Shown: positions 44,583 to 54,826, numbered from the stretch's first letter. The stretch: 64,000 nt of DNA from Clostridiales bacterium (GCA_015243575.1 CP042469.1:744001-808000); one strand, 5' to 3'. The notes: generated by a model from the letters alone, not told the origin. Program-made: numbers and translations.

Positions 44583-45947
44583 CTATTTAAAAAAGCCTGC
44601 TCTGCCGGAACGAATAAATTTTTCCAGATCCGGAACATCAGATAACAGACAGATGATGATTACCTTGTCATCCTTTTTGATTACTGTGTTGCCATTTGGT
44701 ATGATGGCATCGGTTCCTCTATGAATTGCTGCGATCATAACTCCATCCGGCAAATCGAGATCTTCGATGGGGCGGTTGGTCAGTTTCATGTGATCACCGG
44801 CTATAATTTCAATGATTTCAGCTTGTCCCTGTATCAGTTGAGAAGAGATCACGCGCTTCGAGCCTTGAATAAACCGCAAAACATGGCTGGCGGTCATATC
44901 AAGAGGGTTTAGGGCCATGTCAATTCCCATGCTTTCGATGAGTGTTGCATAACTCTCCCTGCTGACTTTCGCAATGACATCTTCAATACCACGCTGTTTC
45001 GCCATTAGAGCCAATAATAGATTTTCTTCATCAAAGCCTGTGGCAGTGACCAGTGCATCCATTTCATCGATATCTTCTTCTTCCAAGAGGCTCATGTCTG
45101 TTGCATCGCCGTAGAGAACCAGCACATCGTCCAAATGGTTGGAAAGATACTGACACCGTTCCTTGTCTTTGTCTATTATCTTTACGGAAATACCGAATTC
45201 AGACAGCTTCTGGGCAAGATAGAGTCCTGTTTTCCCTCCGCCCAGAATCATTACCTTTTGGAGGTTGGTATATTTTCCTTTTTCATGGACTTGATCATTT
45301 AGCCGCATGATTGGAGTCTTTTCTCCCACAACGTAGAGGGAGTCGTCCCTCATGATTTCCGTGCCCTTTTTTGGTATGATGACTTTGCCATTGCGCGAAA
45401 TCGCTACCACATGCATATTGCCGAGGGATTCGTTCACATAATATACAGTTTTTCCAATAATCTCAGTCATTCTATCGGTTGAAAATTCCACCAGAGAAAT
45501 TTTTCCACTGGTAAAGATTCCATTACTGAGTGTATATTTTTCAACGAGATATTTATAGATCTCCAACGTGATAGAAAGATCAGGGTTTACGATATAATCG
45601 ATATTCATTAAATCCTTCAAAAAGTCAAGCTGGTTCATATGCTCTGGATCCCGGACTCTGGCAATTACTTTTTTGCATCCTAATTTTTTTGCAAAAGCAC
45701 AGATCACAATATTCTTTTCGTCGGCATTGGTGGCTGATATCAGATAATCATATGTATCAATTTCAATGCTTTCCAGCAGACTAATCTGTTTTGCGTTTCC
45801 CACCACAGTGAGAATATCCATTTGGGAAGACAGTTTCTGAAGAAGGGCTTCATTTTTATCTATTATGGTGACGGAATGGTCTCCGCCCAAGATCGCTTCA
45901 GCAATTTTGATCCCAAGCTTACCTGCTCCGGCGATGGCAACTTTCAT
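44583..45947 (-). CDS. trkA: Trk potassium uptake regulatory subunit TrkA
   Basis: 454 residues from the ATG at 45947 (AGAGG 7 bases upstream; a TTG two codons earlier is less likely). Two RCK units: N-terminal Rossmann VAIAGAGKLGIKIAEAIL with DYLISATNADEKNIVICAFAK split by its TrkA_C domain, then a second MILGGGKTGLYLAQKL ... DALVTATGFDEENLLLAL and final TrkA_C (about 370-450). It binds NAD(H)/ATP and gates TrkH from the cytoplasm. Double-RCK length is the classic TrkA form. First gene of the operon. Confidence 0.95.
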   Translation of the reverse strand: MKVAIAGAGKLGIKIAEAILGGDHSVTIIDKNEALLQKLSSQMDILTVVGNAKQISLLESIEIDTYDYLISATNADEKNIVICAFAKKLGCKKVIARVRDPEHMNQLDFLKDLMNIDYIVNPDLSITLEIYKYLVEKYTLSNGIFTSGKISLVEFSTDRMTEIIGKTVYYVNESLGNMHVVAISRNGKVIIPKKGTEIMRDDSLYVVGEKTPIMRLNDQVHEKGKYTNLQKVMILGGGKTGLYLAQKLSEFGISVKIIDKDKERCQYLSNHLDDVLVLYGDATDMSLLEEEDIDEMDALVTATGFDEENLLLALMAKQRGIEDVIAKVSRESYATLIESMGIDMALNPLDMTASHVLRFIQGSKRVISSQLIQGQAEIIEIIAGDHMKLTNRPIEDLDLPDGVMIAAIHRGTDAIIPNGNTVIKKDDKVIIICLLSDVPDLEKFIRSGRAGFFK

Positions 45948-45974
45948 TTTCAAACCTCTTTCGAATATATGATT

Positions 45975-46019
45975 TTACAATAATATCTAATATTGTAACC
46001 TTATTTGGTGCGAAAGCAA
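45975..46019 (-). promoter_or_regulatory. Promoter of trkA overlapped by an inverted repeat
   Basis: On the minus strand TTGCTT (46019-46014) and TACAAT (45997-45992) are 16 bases apart. TTACAATA and TATTGTAA (45975-45982 and 45991-45998) form an 8-base inverted repeat with an 8-base spacer covering the -10, a possible operator. Confidence 0.4.
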
Positions 46020-46125
46020 TATCTTTTTCCTATTTCTTGATAAAATTATCAGGATTCTATTTGTTATTCTTCCAAAATGGTCTAAAATAAAACATATGAT
46101 CTTATTATAAAACGAGGTGGAAATT

Positions 46126-46716
46126 GTGAAAATAAAACGATTGATAGGCGGAAATCTTGAAAGCAATGGTTATGTGATCTATGACAGGGAGCAGGGAGAG
46201 TGTTTTGTGGTGGATCCGGGCTATAATGGGGATAAATTCGTAAAGATCATCAATGATCTGGGGTTGCACATGAAAGGGATTCTTTTAACCCATCACCACT
46301 ATGATCATGTGGGTGGAGTGGATAAGATCAAGGAAATGACAGACTGTCCAGTATACCTTCACAGAGCTGATGCTGATGTGTATAAAAAGGAAGTGGAAGT
46401 GCTTTTAGAGGATGGAGATACGCTTGCCTTGGGTGAGGAAGAACTCAAGGTCATTAGTACACCGGGACACACAAAGGGCAGCATATGTCTTTATTCAGAA
46501 CAAAGTAAGCTGGCATTTACAGGAGACACAATTTTTAACGTTGATATCGGAAGGACAGATCTTAGTGATGGCTCACCGTCTGAAATGGAACGATCTATTA
46601 AAGGTATCATTAATCTGTGGAGCAATGAAATTACAATCTACCCAGGGCATGGAGATTCTTGCAGCATGAAATTTGTCAGGAATAACAACCAGGAATTTTT
46701 GGATGCAATAGGATGA
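46126..46716 (+). CDS. Metallo-beta-lactamase-fold hydrolase (glyoxalase II-like)
   Basis: 196 residues from the GTG at 46126, with CGAGGTGG just upstream. Metal-binding THHHYDHVGG (about 57-66), a second ligand STPGHTKGSICLYS (about 114-127), the bridging aspartate in FTGDTIFNVDIGRTD, and YPGHGDS near 180. This is the short Gloxalase-II-like group found in clostridia, where the thioester substrate is usually not known. It is probably a single gene; the thrS T-box promoter begins 11 bases after its stop. Confidence 0.88.
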   Translation: MKIKRLIGGNLESNGYVIYDREQGECFVVDPGYNGDKFVKIINDLGLHMKGILLTHHHYDHVGGVDKIKEMTDCPVYLHRADADVYKKEVEVLLEDGDTLALGEEELKVISTPGHTKGSICLYSEQSKLAFTGDTIFNVDIGRTDLSDGSPSEMERSIKGIINLWSNEITIYPGHGDSCSMKFVRNNNQEFLDAIG

Positions 46717-46726
46717 GGCTGTGCCG

Positions 46727-46755
46727 TTGACAACGGCATTGTCGCGTAATATAAT
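46727..46755 (+). promoter_or_regulatory. Consensus sigma-A promoter of thrS
   Basis: TTGACA (46727-46732), exactly 17 bases, then TATAAT (46750-46755): a full consensus match, one of the strongest in the window. Confidence 0.9.
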
Positions 46756-46770
46756 GAAAAAAACATCCGC

Positions 46771-46972
46771 AATGATGAGAAGAGTAAAAGGAATTATTTC
46801 TTACCAGAGAAAAGGCATCTGTGGCTGAAAGTGCTTTTATACAGAAATCCTTTGAAGACCACCTCGGAGCAGGAACGGTGATTCCGTTATCATCACAATG
46901 AGTTTCAATTAGGGTGGAACCACGGGTATTACTCTCGTCCCTTACAGTTTTGTATCGGACGGGAGTTTTTTT
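46771..46972 (+). ncRNA. T-box riboswitch leader of thrS
   Basis: Starts with the GA-rich/AGTA entry (gatgagaagagta), has a stem I with AAAGGA/TCCTTT, and a specifier loop GAAG-ACC-A in which ACC (46858-46860) is a threonine codon. The conserved T-box AGGGTGGAACCACGGG lies at 46911-46926 and a terminator stem (ACTCTCGTCC with GGACGGGAGT, 46931-46965) plus seven T follows. Uncharged threonine tRNA would allow readthrough into thrS. Confidence 0.95.
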
Positions 46973-47076
46973 ATCTGCTTGGAAATATCGTATCGTTTCC
47001 TATCAGATAAAAATGGGAGTGCAGAAGCGGAACCCCTTGTCGATAAAGGAGAGTACTCAGATATAAGGAGGATTGA

Positions 47077-48882
47077 ATGATGTTTAAAGTAACATGGAAA
47101 GACGGAAATACAGAATTGATGGATTTTGATACAGAGGAGGGCAGAGCTGCGTTTCGGCATACCGCGTCCCATATTCTTGCCCAGGCGGTAAAAAGGCTCT
47201 ATCCGGAGGTAAAACTAGCCATAGGGCCGTCAATAGATAATGGATTTTATTATGATTTTGACAGCGATATGAGTTTTTCTCCGGAAGTATTGCAAAACAT
47301 TGAGGAAGAAATGGGGAAAATCGTCAAGGAGGCAATTCCGCTAGAGCGGATTGTTTTGCCGCGAGATGAAGCAATAGCGCTCATGGAGGAGAGAAATGAA
47401 CCGTATAAATTGGAGATGATACGAGATTTGCCAGAAGGGGAAGAGATAACCTTCTTCAAGCAGGGAGAATTCATCGACCTTTGCGCAGGACCACACCTGA
47501 CATCCACAGAAAAAGTAAAAGCTTTTAAGCTGACTGGAACTGCGGGAGCCTATTGGCGGGGCAGCGAGAAGAATAAGATGCTGAAAAGAATCTACGGTAC
47601 ATCATTTCCCAAGAAAAGCGAATTGGAAGAATATCTTACGCGGGTAGAAGAAGCAAAATTAAGGGATCATAACAAACTGGGAAGAGAACTGGAGATGTTT
47701 ACTACGGTGGACTATATCGGACAGGGCCTGCCCATTCTCATGCCGAAAGGTGCAAAAGTGATTCAGCTTCTTCAGCGTTTTGTTGAAGATGAAGAGGAAC
47801 GCCGCGGATACCAGCTGACTAAGACACCGCTTATGGCCAAAAATGATCTATACAAGATCTCAGGGCATTGGGATCATTATCGGGAAGGGATGTTTGTCAT
47901 CGGCAATACTGAGAAGGAAGACGGAGAAGTTTTTGCGCTCAGACCCATGACCTGTCCGTTTCAGTTTCAGGTATATCTGGCAAAACAGAGAAGTTATCGT
48001 GACCTGCCCATGAGGTTCAATGAGACGTCCACCCTATTTCGAAATGAGTCCTCAGGGGAGATGCACGGGTTGATACGCGTAAGACAATTCACCATCTCCG
48101 AGGGTCATATTGCATGTACTCCGGATCAGCTGGAGCAGGAATTTGCAGATTGTATCGATCTTGCCAACTTTATGCTGAGAACCGTGGGATTGGATGATGA
48201 TGTGTCCTATCGTTTCTCCAAGTGGGATCCAAACAACAAAGAAAAATATATCGGTACAGAGCAACAATGGGAAGAAGTCCAAAATCGAATGAGACAAATT
48301 CTCGATCATCTAGGACTAGAGTACAAAGAGGAAGAGGGGGAAGCTGCCTTTTACGGCCCGAAGCTGGATATTCAGATCAAAAATGTTCATGGTAAGGAGG
48401 ATACTCTGATCACGGTTCAGATCGATTTTCAACTTTCAGAAAAATTTGGAATGCAGTATGTGGACAGTGACGGACAAAAAAAGTTTCCTTATGTCATTCA
48501 TCGGACCTCCATCGGCTGCTATGAAAGAACCCTTGCACTACTTATTGAGAAATATGCGGGAGCATTACCTGCGTGGCTGGCCCCGGTGCAGGTAAAAATC
48601 CTGCCTCTGGTTGACAAGCAGCACGCTTATGCGGCAGAAATCAAGAAAGCGCTGCAGCGCCAGGGGATCAGAGCTGAGGTTGACCTTAGAAATGAAAAGG
48701 TAGGATATAAAATCAGAGAAGCACAGATGGAAAAAGTCCCCTATATGTTGGTGGTCGGAGCCAAGGAAGAAGAAAACAAAACTGTGTCAGTACGGGCAAG
48801 AAAACAGGGAGATCTTGGAGTGCTGACGCTGGAGGACTTTGCAGCACGCATCATGGAGGAAATTAAAAACAAGGATAAATGA
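47077..48882 (+). CDS. thrS: Threonine-tRNA ligase, short form without TGS domain
   Basis: 601 residues (ATG at 47077 or the next codon; AAGGAGG upstream). The editing domain starts almost at once (HTASHILAQAV, about 28-38; CAGPH about 146) so the roughly 60-residue TGS domain of standard ThrS is missing. The class II core is complete: motif 2 FRNESSGEMHGLIRVR, motif 3 YERTLALLIEKYAG, and zinc ligands Cys (MTCPFQ), His (SEGH) and His (VIHRTS). Active-site wording differs from E. coli ThrS (MNCPGH and QDDAH there; MTCPFQ and ISEGH here), so it is a divergent type. The C-terminal anticodon domain is present (LAPVQVKILPL ... DLRNEKVGYKIREAQ). The T-box with an ACC specifier supports threonine specificity. 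Confidence 0.93.
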   Translation: MMFKVTWKDGNTELMDFDTEEGRAAFRHTASHILAQAVKRLYPEVKLAIGPSIDNGFYYDFDSDMSFSPEVLQNIEEEMGKIVKEAIPLERIVLPRDEAIALMEERNEPYKLEMIRDLPEGEEITFFKQGEFIDLCAGPHLTSTEKVKAFKLTGTAGAYWRGSEKNKMLKRIYGTSFPKKSELEEYLTRVEEAKLRDHNKLGRELEMFTTVDYIGQGLPILMPKGAKVIQLLQRFVEDEEERRGYQLTKTPLMAKNDLYKISGHWDHYREGMFVIGNTEKEDGEVFALRPMTCPFQFQVYLAKQRSYRDLPMRFNETSTLFRNESSGEMHGLIRVRQFTISEGHIACTPDQLEQEFADCIDLANFMLRTVGLDDDVSYRFSKWDPNNKEKYIGTEQQWEEVQNRMRQILDHLGLEYKEEEGEAAFYGPKLDIQIKNVHGKEDTLITVQIDFQLSEKFGMQYVDSDGQKKFPYVIHRTSIGCYERTLALLIEKYAGALPAWLAPVQVKILPLVDKQHAYAAEIKKALQRQGIRAEVDLRNEKVGYKIREAQMEKVPYMLVVGAKEEENKTVSVRARKQGDLGVLTLEDFAARIMEEIKNKDK

Positions 48883-48973
48883 GCAACTTTCATATAAAAA
48901 CATGATCAAACTATGTGTCGTTTCGATGGTGCGTGAATTCACAACTAATATGGAATAAAAACCCAAAAGCAAG

Positions 48974-49016
48974 CAAAGCGAGCGGTGCTCCCAGGGGATC
49001 ACGCTCGCTTTGTTTC
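48974..49016 (+). terminator. Terminator after thrS
   Basis: CAAAGCGAGCG (48974-48984) pairs perfectly with CGCTCGCTTTG (49002-49012), then TTTCG. Lies 91 bases after the stop. Confidence 0.75.
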
Positions 49017-49274
49017 GTTATTTTGTGCGTAGATTTTACAAATTCACACTTGTCTGCAAAAGAAATTAATGGTAAACTCTTGTCTGGTCTTCAAGTCCTC
49101 ACAGAAGCTATGCTGCGGAGAAAATCGACGGCGCATCTAATTATCAACCGGAATAGGAATATCTGCGCAAATTTATTTGCATGTGCCAAATCAACTCAGG
49201 TCAAACAAGTTATTTTCATAACAGGTATCACATATAAGATTCTATTTTTGTTTATTTAATCAAGGAGACAGACA
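49017..49274 (+). other. Intergenic region upstream of the second chemoreceptor
   Basis: 258 bases with no convincing gene. I looked for a cyclic-di-GMP riboswitch (common before receptor genes) and did not find its core sequences. No consensus sigma-A or SigD promoter stands out. An in-frame open stretch exists but lacks coding character. Confidence 0.35.
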
Positions 49275-52200
49275 ATGAAGATGAAAGGGAACAAAGAAAA
49301 AATTCTGGTCAGAAGAAAGAGCTTGCTGCACAAGATTCTGGCATGGATCGGCACACCGGTTTTTTTGACGTATTGCATTGCAGCGGTATTGATCCTGAGC
49401 CTCGTAGGGGGTTCTATCGTAAAACTAAGAAATGAAGAACTTGCATCCAGTTCCAGAGCAGTCGCCAATGAGATCAACGGAACATTAACCAATTATCTGG
49501 AAATTACGGATCAGATGTCCTTCAACAGCCAATTTGAAAACTTCTGCAAAATCGTAGTTCCGGGAGTAAGTATTGTGTCTGCGCCGGACATCGAGAATGT
49601 CATGCGTTCCATGAGAAAAATCTCTGATGAGAATCCCGATTTTATGTGCGCTTGGGTCGCTGATTTTGACACAAATCAGCTGATTGACTCCGACGAATGG
49701 GTATCTGGTTCCGACTACATCATAACAACAAGAGATTGGTATAAAGGGATTACAGAGAAGAAGGGTTCCATCATAACAGCACCTTACATCGATGCAACAA
49801 CACAGTTGGCAGTGGTTAGTACAGTATCGCCTGTTTACGATTCTGATACAGGTGAAATGATCGGTGCTGTTGGTTTAGATTTTAACATTGATAGCATCTA
49901 TTCCATGGTAAGCAAGTATCAATTGGGTGAGACAGGCTTCTTTATCCTTGTCAGCAGCGATGGTACAACTATTTATCACCCCAACGAAGCATATAAGAAC
50001 ATTCTTGTAGGGGAGACAAAGATGTCAGAAAATATCATCGATCAGATCCTGAAAAGGAGTGAAGGGCCAGTCGAGTATACAACAGATGGGAAGAAAAGCA
50101 GCGGATATGTAACCCCTGTGGGTGAAACAGGCTGGGTTGTAGCTTCCGGTTTGCCGCTGGCAGAATTTAATCTCATACAAAGCAAGGTCCAGCAATCAGT
50201 CTTTCTGATTTTCGGCCTTGCGTTTTGCTTCATTCTTCTAATGATATTTTTTATCTCGAAAAGGATTGTTTCTCCCATCAAGCAGCTGGCGCTAGCGTCG
50301 GATAAACTTGCACTTGGAGATGTGGATGTCGCCATTGATGTCAGAAGAAGTGATGATGAGGTTGGGGAACTGGCAGATTCCTTTAATAAGATGATCGAGA
50401 ATATTAAATCTCAGGCAAGAGTGGCAGAGCGGGTAGCGGACGGGGATTTAAACATACAAATTGAGCCAAGGTCTGAGAATGATATCCTAAGCAAGAGTTT
50501 TATAAAGGTCGTGACATCCCTAAATGATCTGGTGGAAGAGGCAGAATCCATGACTTTGGCGGCGATAGAGGGCAGACTTGACTCCCGTGGCAGGTCGGAA
50601 CGCTTTCACGGCGGATATCAGGAAATTATCCATGGTTTTAACCGAACGCTGGATGCACTAATTACTCCGCTTCGCACCATCTCTGATTACATAGAGCGGA
50701 TCAGCACCGGTGATATTCCGAAGAGGATTTCTAAATCGCAGAATGGAGAATATGATAAGATTAAAAATAGTGTGAACACTTGCATTGACGCGGTAAATCT
50801 GCTGATTGAAGATGCGCTGATGCTAGCGGAGGCAGGAGTAAATGGCAAGCTTTCTGTTCGCGCTGATGCGTCTCGGCATGGTGGGGATTTTGGTATGATC
50901 ATCGACGGTGTCAACAGGACACTGGATTCAGTGGTGGGCCCCTTGAACTCAGCGGCAATTTACATCGAAAAGATTGGCAGAGGAGAGATTCCCGATGAAA
51001 TTAGCCAGGAGTATCAAGGTGATTTCAATGATATTAAAAACAGTATCAATGCCTGCATCGTTGGACTTGGCGGTATTGTTGAGGCAAATGAAGTTGTAAC
51101 GAAAATGAGCCTGAATGATTACTCCCTAAAGGTAAAGGGAGCATATGAAGGAATCTTCAAACAGATGGCGGAATCGGTAAACTTACTGAACCATCGTATG
51201 AATGGTGTTGTGGAAATTTTGACTCATGTTGGAAACGGAGATCTTGGTGACTTGGATGAGATCAGAGCCGGTGGAAAACGAAGTGAAGGAGATAGTCTTT
51301 TTCCTGCACTCATCACTCTGGAAGAGGGAATTAAAGCGCTGGTAGATGAGACCAAAGCGCTGTCGGAGTCAGCGGTATCAGGAAATCTGGACAAGCGTGG
51401 TGATGTGGAAAAATTCCAAGGAGAATATAAGCAGGTCGTCTTGGGAATCAACCGTACGCTGGAAGCCGTGATTGCACCGATTCATGAAGCCTCCCAGGTT
51501 CTGACCGAGATGGCAAAGGGCAACCTTCATACCTTGATGCAGGGGGAATATGCCGGAGATCACGCTGTGATCAAGGATGCATTAAATGGTACCATTGGCA
51601 ATATCAGAAGCTATATCAAAGAGATCTCGGAGGTACTGGCAGAACTATCCGAAGGAAATCTGGATCTTTCCATCACAGCAGATTATAAGGGCGACTTTGT
51701 GATCATTAAAGAATCCATGAATCGGATCACGACTACCTTGAGCCAGGTTCTCAGCGAGATTCGGATCGCTTCCAATCAGGTAGCCTCCGGATCACGGCAG
51801 GTCTCAAACGGCAGTCAGGTGCTGTCGCAGGGGACGACGGAGCAAGCCAGCGCCATTCAGGAGCTCACTGCTTCTATGAATGAAATGGCTCTGCAGACCA
51901 AAGAAAACGCAGCTAATTCAAATGAGGTGAACGGCCTTGTTGAAAGCGCGAAGAACCATGCGGAAAAGGGAAATCTGCATATGAAGGATATGTTGGCCTC
52001 TATGGGAGAAATTAACGCGGCTTCAGCAAACATTTCCAAGATTATTAAGGTAATCGACGATATCGCATTCCAGACCAATATTTTGGCACTGAATGCAGCG
52101 GTGGAAGCAGCGAGAGCCGGGGCCCACGGCAAGGGATTTGCTGTTGTGGCTGAGGAAGTCAGGAGTCTGGCCGCCAGAAGTGCCGCTGCTGTCAAGGATA

Positions 52201-52580
52201 CAGCTGCTTTGATTGAAGGCTCCATGAGTAAGGTACACACGGGTTCGGCCATTGCAAATGAAACCGCAGCAGCCTTGGATCAGATTGTTCAGGAAATTGA
52301 AAAGGTTGCTGATTTCATTGATAAAATTGCCGTTTCCTCTAACGATCAGGCTACGGGGATTATACAGATCAATAAAGGAATTGAACAAGTTTCTTCCGTA
52401 ATTCAGAACAATTCCGCTACTGCAGAGGAGAGTGCAGCCGCAAGTGAAGAGCTTTCCAGCCAGGCCGAGATGCTGAAAGAGATGGTGAGCAGATTCCAAC
52501 TAAATAATAGTTTGGACCGAGAACCGCCGATGCAGCTAGATTCCATAAAAATATTGGAGAGCGGATCAGATAAATACTAA
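49275..52580 (+). CDS. Methyl-accepting chemotaxis protein with dCache sensor and 11-unit HAMP array
   Basis: 1101 residues; CAAGGAGACAG before the ATG. Membrane segments at about 28-48 and 305-327. The extracellular domain between them is a dCache_1 type ([20 protein letters not shown] and [16 protein letters not shown]-like strands). From about 328 I count eleven HAMP-like units that match, one by one, those of the other receptor: [77 protein letters not shown]. The signalling hairpin [23 protein letters not shown] and [15 protein letters not shown] follow. Cache sensors often bind amino or carboxylic acids; the ligand here is unknown. Confidence 0.93.
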   Translation: MKMKGNKEKILVRRKSLLHKILAWIGTPVFLTYCIAAVLILSLVGGSIVKLRNEELASSSRAVANEINGTLTNYLEITDQMSFNSQFENFCKIVVPGVSIVSAPDIENVMRSMRKISDENPDFMCAWVADFDTNQLIDSDEWVSGSDYIITTRDWYKGITEKKGSIITAPYIDATTQLAVVSTVSPVYDSDTGEMIGAVGLDFNIDSIYSMVSKYQLGETGFFILVSSDGTTIYHPNEAYKNILVGETKMSENIIDQILKRSEGPVEYTTDGKKSSGYVTPVGETGWVVASGLPLAEFNLIQSKVQQSVFLIFGLAFCFILLMIFFISKRIVSPIKQLALASDKLALGDVDVAIDVRRSDDEVGELADSFNKMIENIKSQARVAERVADGDLNIQIEPRSENDILSKSFIKVVTSLNDLVEEAESMTLAAIEGRLDSRGRSERFHGGYQEIIHGFNRTLDALITPLRTISDYIERISTGDIPKRISKSQNGEYDKIKNSVNTCIDAVNLLIEDALMLAEAGVNGKLSVRADASRHGGDFGMIIDGVNRTLDSVVGPLNSAAIYIEKIGRGEIPDEISQEYQGDFNDIKNSINACIVGLGGIVEANEVVTKMSLNDYSLKVKGAYEGIFKQMAESVNLLNHRMNGVVEILTHVGNGDLGDLDEIRAGGKRSEGDSLFPALITLEEGIKALVDETKALSESAVSGNLDKRGDVEKFQGEYKQVVLGINRTLEAVIAPIHEASQVLTEMAKGNLHTLMQGEYAGDHAVIKDALNGTIGNIRSYIKEISEVLAELSEGNLDLSITADYKGDFVIIKESMNRITTTLSQVLSEIRIASNQVASGSRQVSNGSQVLSQGTTEQASAIQELTASMNEMALQTKENAANSNEVNGLVESAKNHAEKGNLHMKDMLASMGEINAASANISKIIKVIDDIAFQTNILALNAAVEAARAGAHGKGFAVVAEEVRSLAARSAAAVKDTAALIEGSMSKVHTGSAIANETAAALDQIVQEIEKVADFIDKIAVSSNDQATGIIQINKGIEQVSSVIQNNSATAEESAAASEELSSQAEMLKEMVSRFQLNNSLDREPPMQLDSIKILESGSDKY

Positions 52581-52658
52581 TCTTATGAAATCTAGTTGTT
52601 GATTTGAAAATAGTATCGCAACGCTTATCACTCCAGGTAAACTCTCTCAAATAAAAGA

Positions 52659-52702
52659 AATAGAGGCAGCTCGGAAATTTTCCGGGGCTGCCTCTATTTT
52701 AT
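52659..52702 (+). terminator. Terminator after the second chemoreceptor
   Basis: AATAGAGGCAGC (52659-52670) pairs perfectly with GCTGCCTCTATT (52687-52698), loop 16 bases, then TTATAC. Confidence 0.85.
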
Positions 52703-52742
52703 ACGATTTTATCAGCTACCGAGCAGCTATAAATGTAATTAA

Positions 52743-52771
52743 TTGACAATTGAAAAATAAAATGGTATATT
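52743..52771 (+). promoter_or_regulatory. Sigma-A promoter of the yraN-comM-dprA-topA-hslVU group
   Basis: TTGACA (52743-52748) and TATATT (52766-52771) 17 bases apart, with a TGG extension. Confidence 0.75.
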
Positions 52772-52825
52772 GTGGAATAAGACAAAAACTGATTCAATTC
52801 CTTTCACTGAAAACAGGAGGGACTT

Positions 52826-53170
52826 ATGACCCTGGGCAGTTGGGGCGAACTCGCCGCTGAAAAGTATCTGAAAAAAGAAGGTTACATTATTTTAGAAAGA
52901 AATTATCGATGTAGAATCGGAGAACTGGATATCATCGCACTTGATGGGGACTGCATGGTATTTGTTGAGGTGAAAACGAGGCAAAGCCAAAGCTTTGGCC
53001 TTCCATGCGAAGCAGTCCACCAAGAGAAAATAAGACACATCAAGCGAACAGCAGCCTATTATTTGATGATGAATCCTTATAATGATTTCGACCAGAGAAT
53101 CGATGTGCTGGAAATCTTAAGAATAGATGCTCAAGCATACCTACGTCATGTGAAAAATATAACGGGGTAG
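52826..53170 (+). CDS. UPF0102/YraN-family nuclease-fold protein
   Basis: 114 residues. Opens with GSWGELAAEKYLKKEGY and carries the endonuclease-like core CRIGELDIIALDGDCMVFVEVKTR (seen as GELDIIA and FVEVKTR, giving Glu, Asp and Glu-x-Lys). Family length is standard. The family resembles Holliday-junction resolvases but its function is not firmly settled. ACAGGAGGGACTT precedes the ATG. It is the first gene before comM and dprA, a common Firmicute order. Confidence 0.88.
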   Translation: MTLGSWGELAAEKYLKKEGYIILERNYRCRIGELDIIALDGDCMVFVEVKTRQSQSFGLPCEAVHQEKIRHIKRTAAYYLMMNPYNDFDQRIDVLEILRIDAQAYLRHVKNITG

Positions 53171-53245
53171 TCTGCAGTGGTTAAACCCATTGCATTATAC
53201 TGACCCGTAATCATGGTTCTAAAAAGATTAGAAAGGTAAAAACAA

Positions 53246-54826
53246 ATGTACTCACAGGTGAAAAGCGGTTCTCTTTACGGACTGGATTCAGAACAAGTCA
53301 TGGTTGAAGTCGATTTGTCCCCTGGGCTGCCAGCCTTCAATCTGGTGGGTCTGCCCGATATTTCCGTGAGAGAATCCAAGGAACGGATCAGGGCTGCTAT
53401 GGTAAACTCGAATTTTCCATTTCCTTCGAAGAGAATCACGATTAATTTAGCTCCGGCAGGAACGAAAAAAGAAGGGACGCATTTTGATCTGCCCATTGCA
53501 CTTGGCGTTATGGCTGCCAATGGTACTGTGAAAAAAAGTGTTGTCTCATCCTTTGCGTTTTTGGGAGAGCTTTCGCTTGACGGAAAGCTGAATCGAATCG
53601 ACGGAGCATTGCCGCTGGCAATCGGATTAAGAAATTACGGGGTTAAAAAAATTATTTTGCCATCTGCAAATGCTGCAGAAGTTGCGGCCATCGACGATAT
53701 TTTACTATACCCAGCAGAAAGTCTGGGGCAGATCGTATCCTTCTTAAAGGGTAAGGAGAAAATTACCCCCTACGCAAAGCATCCCCGTGAAGAAGCAAAA
53801 AAAAGTGTGGAACATCTTGATTTCAGCGATGTGGCTGGGCAGGAAACCGTCAAGCGAGCCATGCAAATCGCAGCGGCAGCGTCTCATAATTTACTCCTCA
53901 TTGGTCCGCCGGGAGCTGGAAAAACAATGATGGCCAAAAGAATATCTGGAATTCTGCCTGAAATGAGCTATGAAGAAAAGCTTGAGGTCACAAAGATTTA
54001 CAGTGTGACAGGGAAACTGACTTCAGATCATCCCATGATCACGGCAAGACCTTTTCGTGCGCCCCATCATACGGTATCAGGGCCGGCCTTGGTGGGAGGC
54101 GGCGTAAGCCCAAGACCCGGTGAAGTATCACTTGCTCATTGCGGAGTTTTGTTTTTGGATGAGCTTCCGGAATTCAGCCGCTATGTGCTGGAAATGCTGC
54201 GGCAGCCGGTGGAGGATGAAAAGGTCTCCATCTCCAGAATCAGAGGGACCGTTACCTTTCCATCTCGCTTTCTGCTTCTTGCCTCTATGAATCCATGCCC
54301 TTGCGGCTATTATGGTGATCCAACACATGCGTGTACCTGCACTCAAAATCAAATACGAAGTTACCTGTCTAAGGTATCCGGACCCTTACTGGATAGGATG
54401 GATATGCATATCGAAATACTTCCGGTGAAGTACAGTGAGCTTGCGGGGCTGGGACTTGATTCGAATCAGCAAATGGGAGCCTTCAAGCAAAAAACATCGG
54501 AAGAACTGCGAAAGGACGTTGAGCAAGCCAGGGAAGTCCAGCTTGAACGCTATAAAAGTGAATCCATCTGCTACAATTCACAACTGACGACAGGATTGAT
54601 TAGAAAATACTGTGCTTTAGATCGAGAAACAGAAACGCTGCTGGAACATGCATTTCATAAGTTATCTTTTAGTGCAAGAGCTCATTATAAAATCATCAAG
54701 CTGGGGAGGACTATTGCCGATTTGGAAGGGGAAGAACAAATTCGCCTTCATCACATCGCGGAAGCGATTCAATACAGAAGTCTTGACAAAATGTACAGGG
54801 GAATGGTGATGGTAAGCCCCAGGTAG
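53246..54826 (+). CDS. comM: YifB/ComM family Mg-chelatase-like AAA+ ATPase
   Basis: 526 residues. N-terminal Lon-like fold (VEVDLSPGLPAFNLVGLPD and FPSKRITINLAPAGTKKEG), Walker A LLIGPPGAGKTMMAKRI (about 218-234), the HTVSGPALVGGG/RPGEVSLAHCGVLFLDELPEF Walker B stretch, then CPCGYYGDPTHACTC with a cysteine cluster, and the C-terminal domain FSARAHYKIIKLGRTIADLEG. ComM acts as a branch-migration helicase for incoming single-stranded DNA in naturally competent bacteria. It lies next to dprA, another transformation gene. AGAAAGGTAAAAAC precedes the ATG. Confidence 0.93.
   Translation: MYSQVKSGSLYGLDSEQVMVEVDLSPGLPAFNLVGLPDISVRESKERIRAAMVNSNFPFPSKRITINLAPAGTKKEGTHFDLPIALGVMAANGTVKKSVVSSFAFLGELSLDGKLNRIDGALPLAIGLRNYGVKKIILPSANAAEVAAIDDILLYPAESLGQIVSFLKGKEKITPYAKHPREEAKKSVEHLDFSDVAGQETVKRAMQIAAAASHNLLLIGPPGAGKTMMAKRISGILPEMSYEEKLEVTKIYSVTGKLTSDHPMITARPFRAPHHTVSGPALVGGGVSPRPGEVSLAHCGVLFLDELPEFSRYVLEMLRQPVEDEKVSISRIRGTVTFPSRFLLLASMNPCPCGYYGDPTHACTCTQNQIRSYLSKVSGPLLDRMDMHIEILPVKYSELAGLGLDSNQQMGAFKQKTSEELRKDVEQAREVQLERYKSESICYNSQLTTGLIRKYCALDRETETLLEHAFHKLSFSARAHYKIIKLGRTIADLEGEEQIRLHHIAEAIQYRSLDKMYRGMVMVSPR

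Noticed and set aside
49017-49274. Cyclic-di-GMP riboswitch upstream of the second chemoreceptor
   Set aside because: The conserved GEMM core words and tetraloop/receptor pattern are not found in the stretch.
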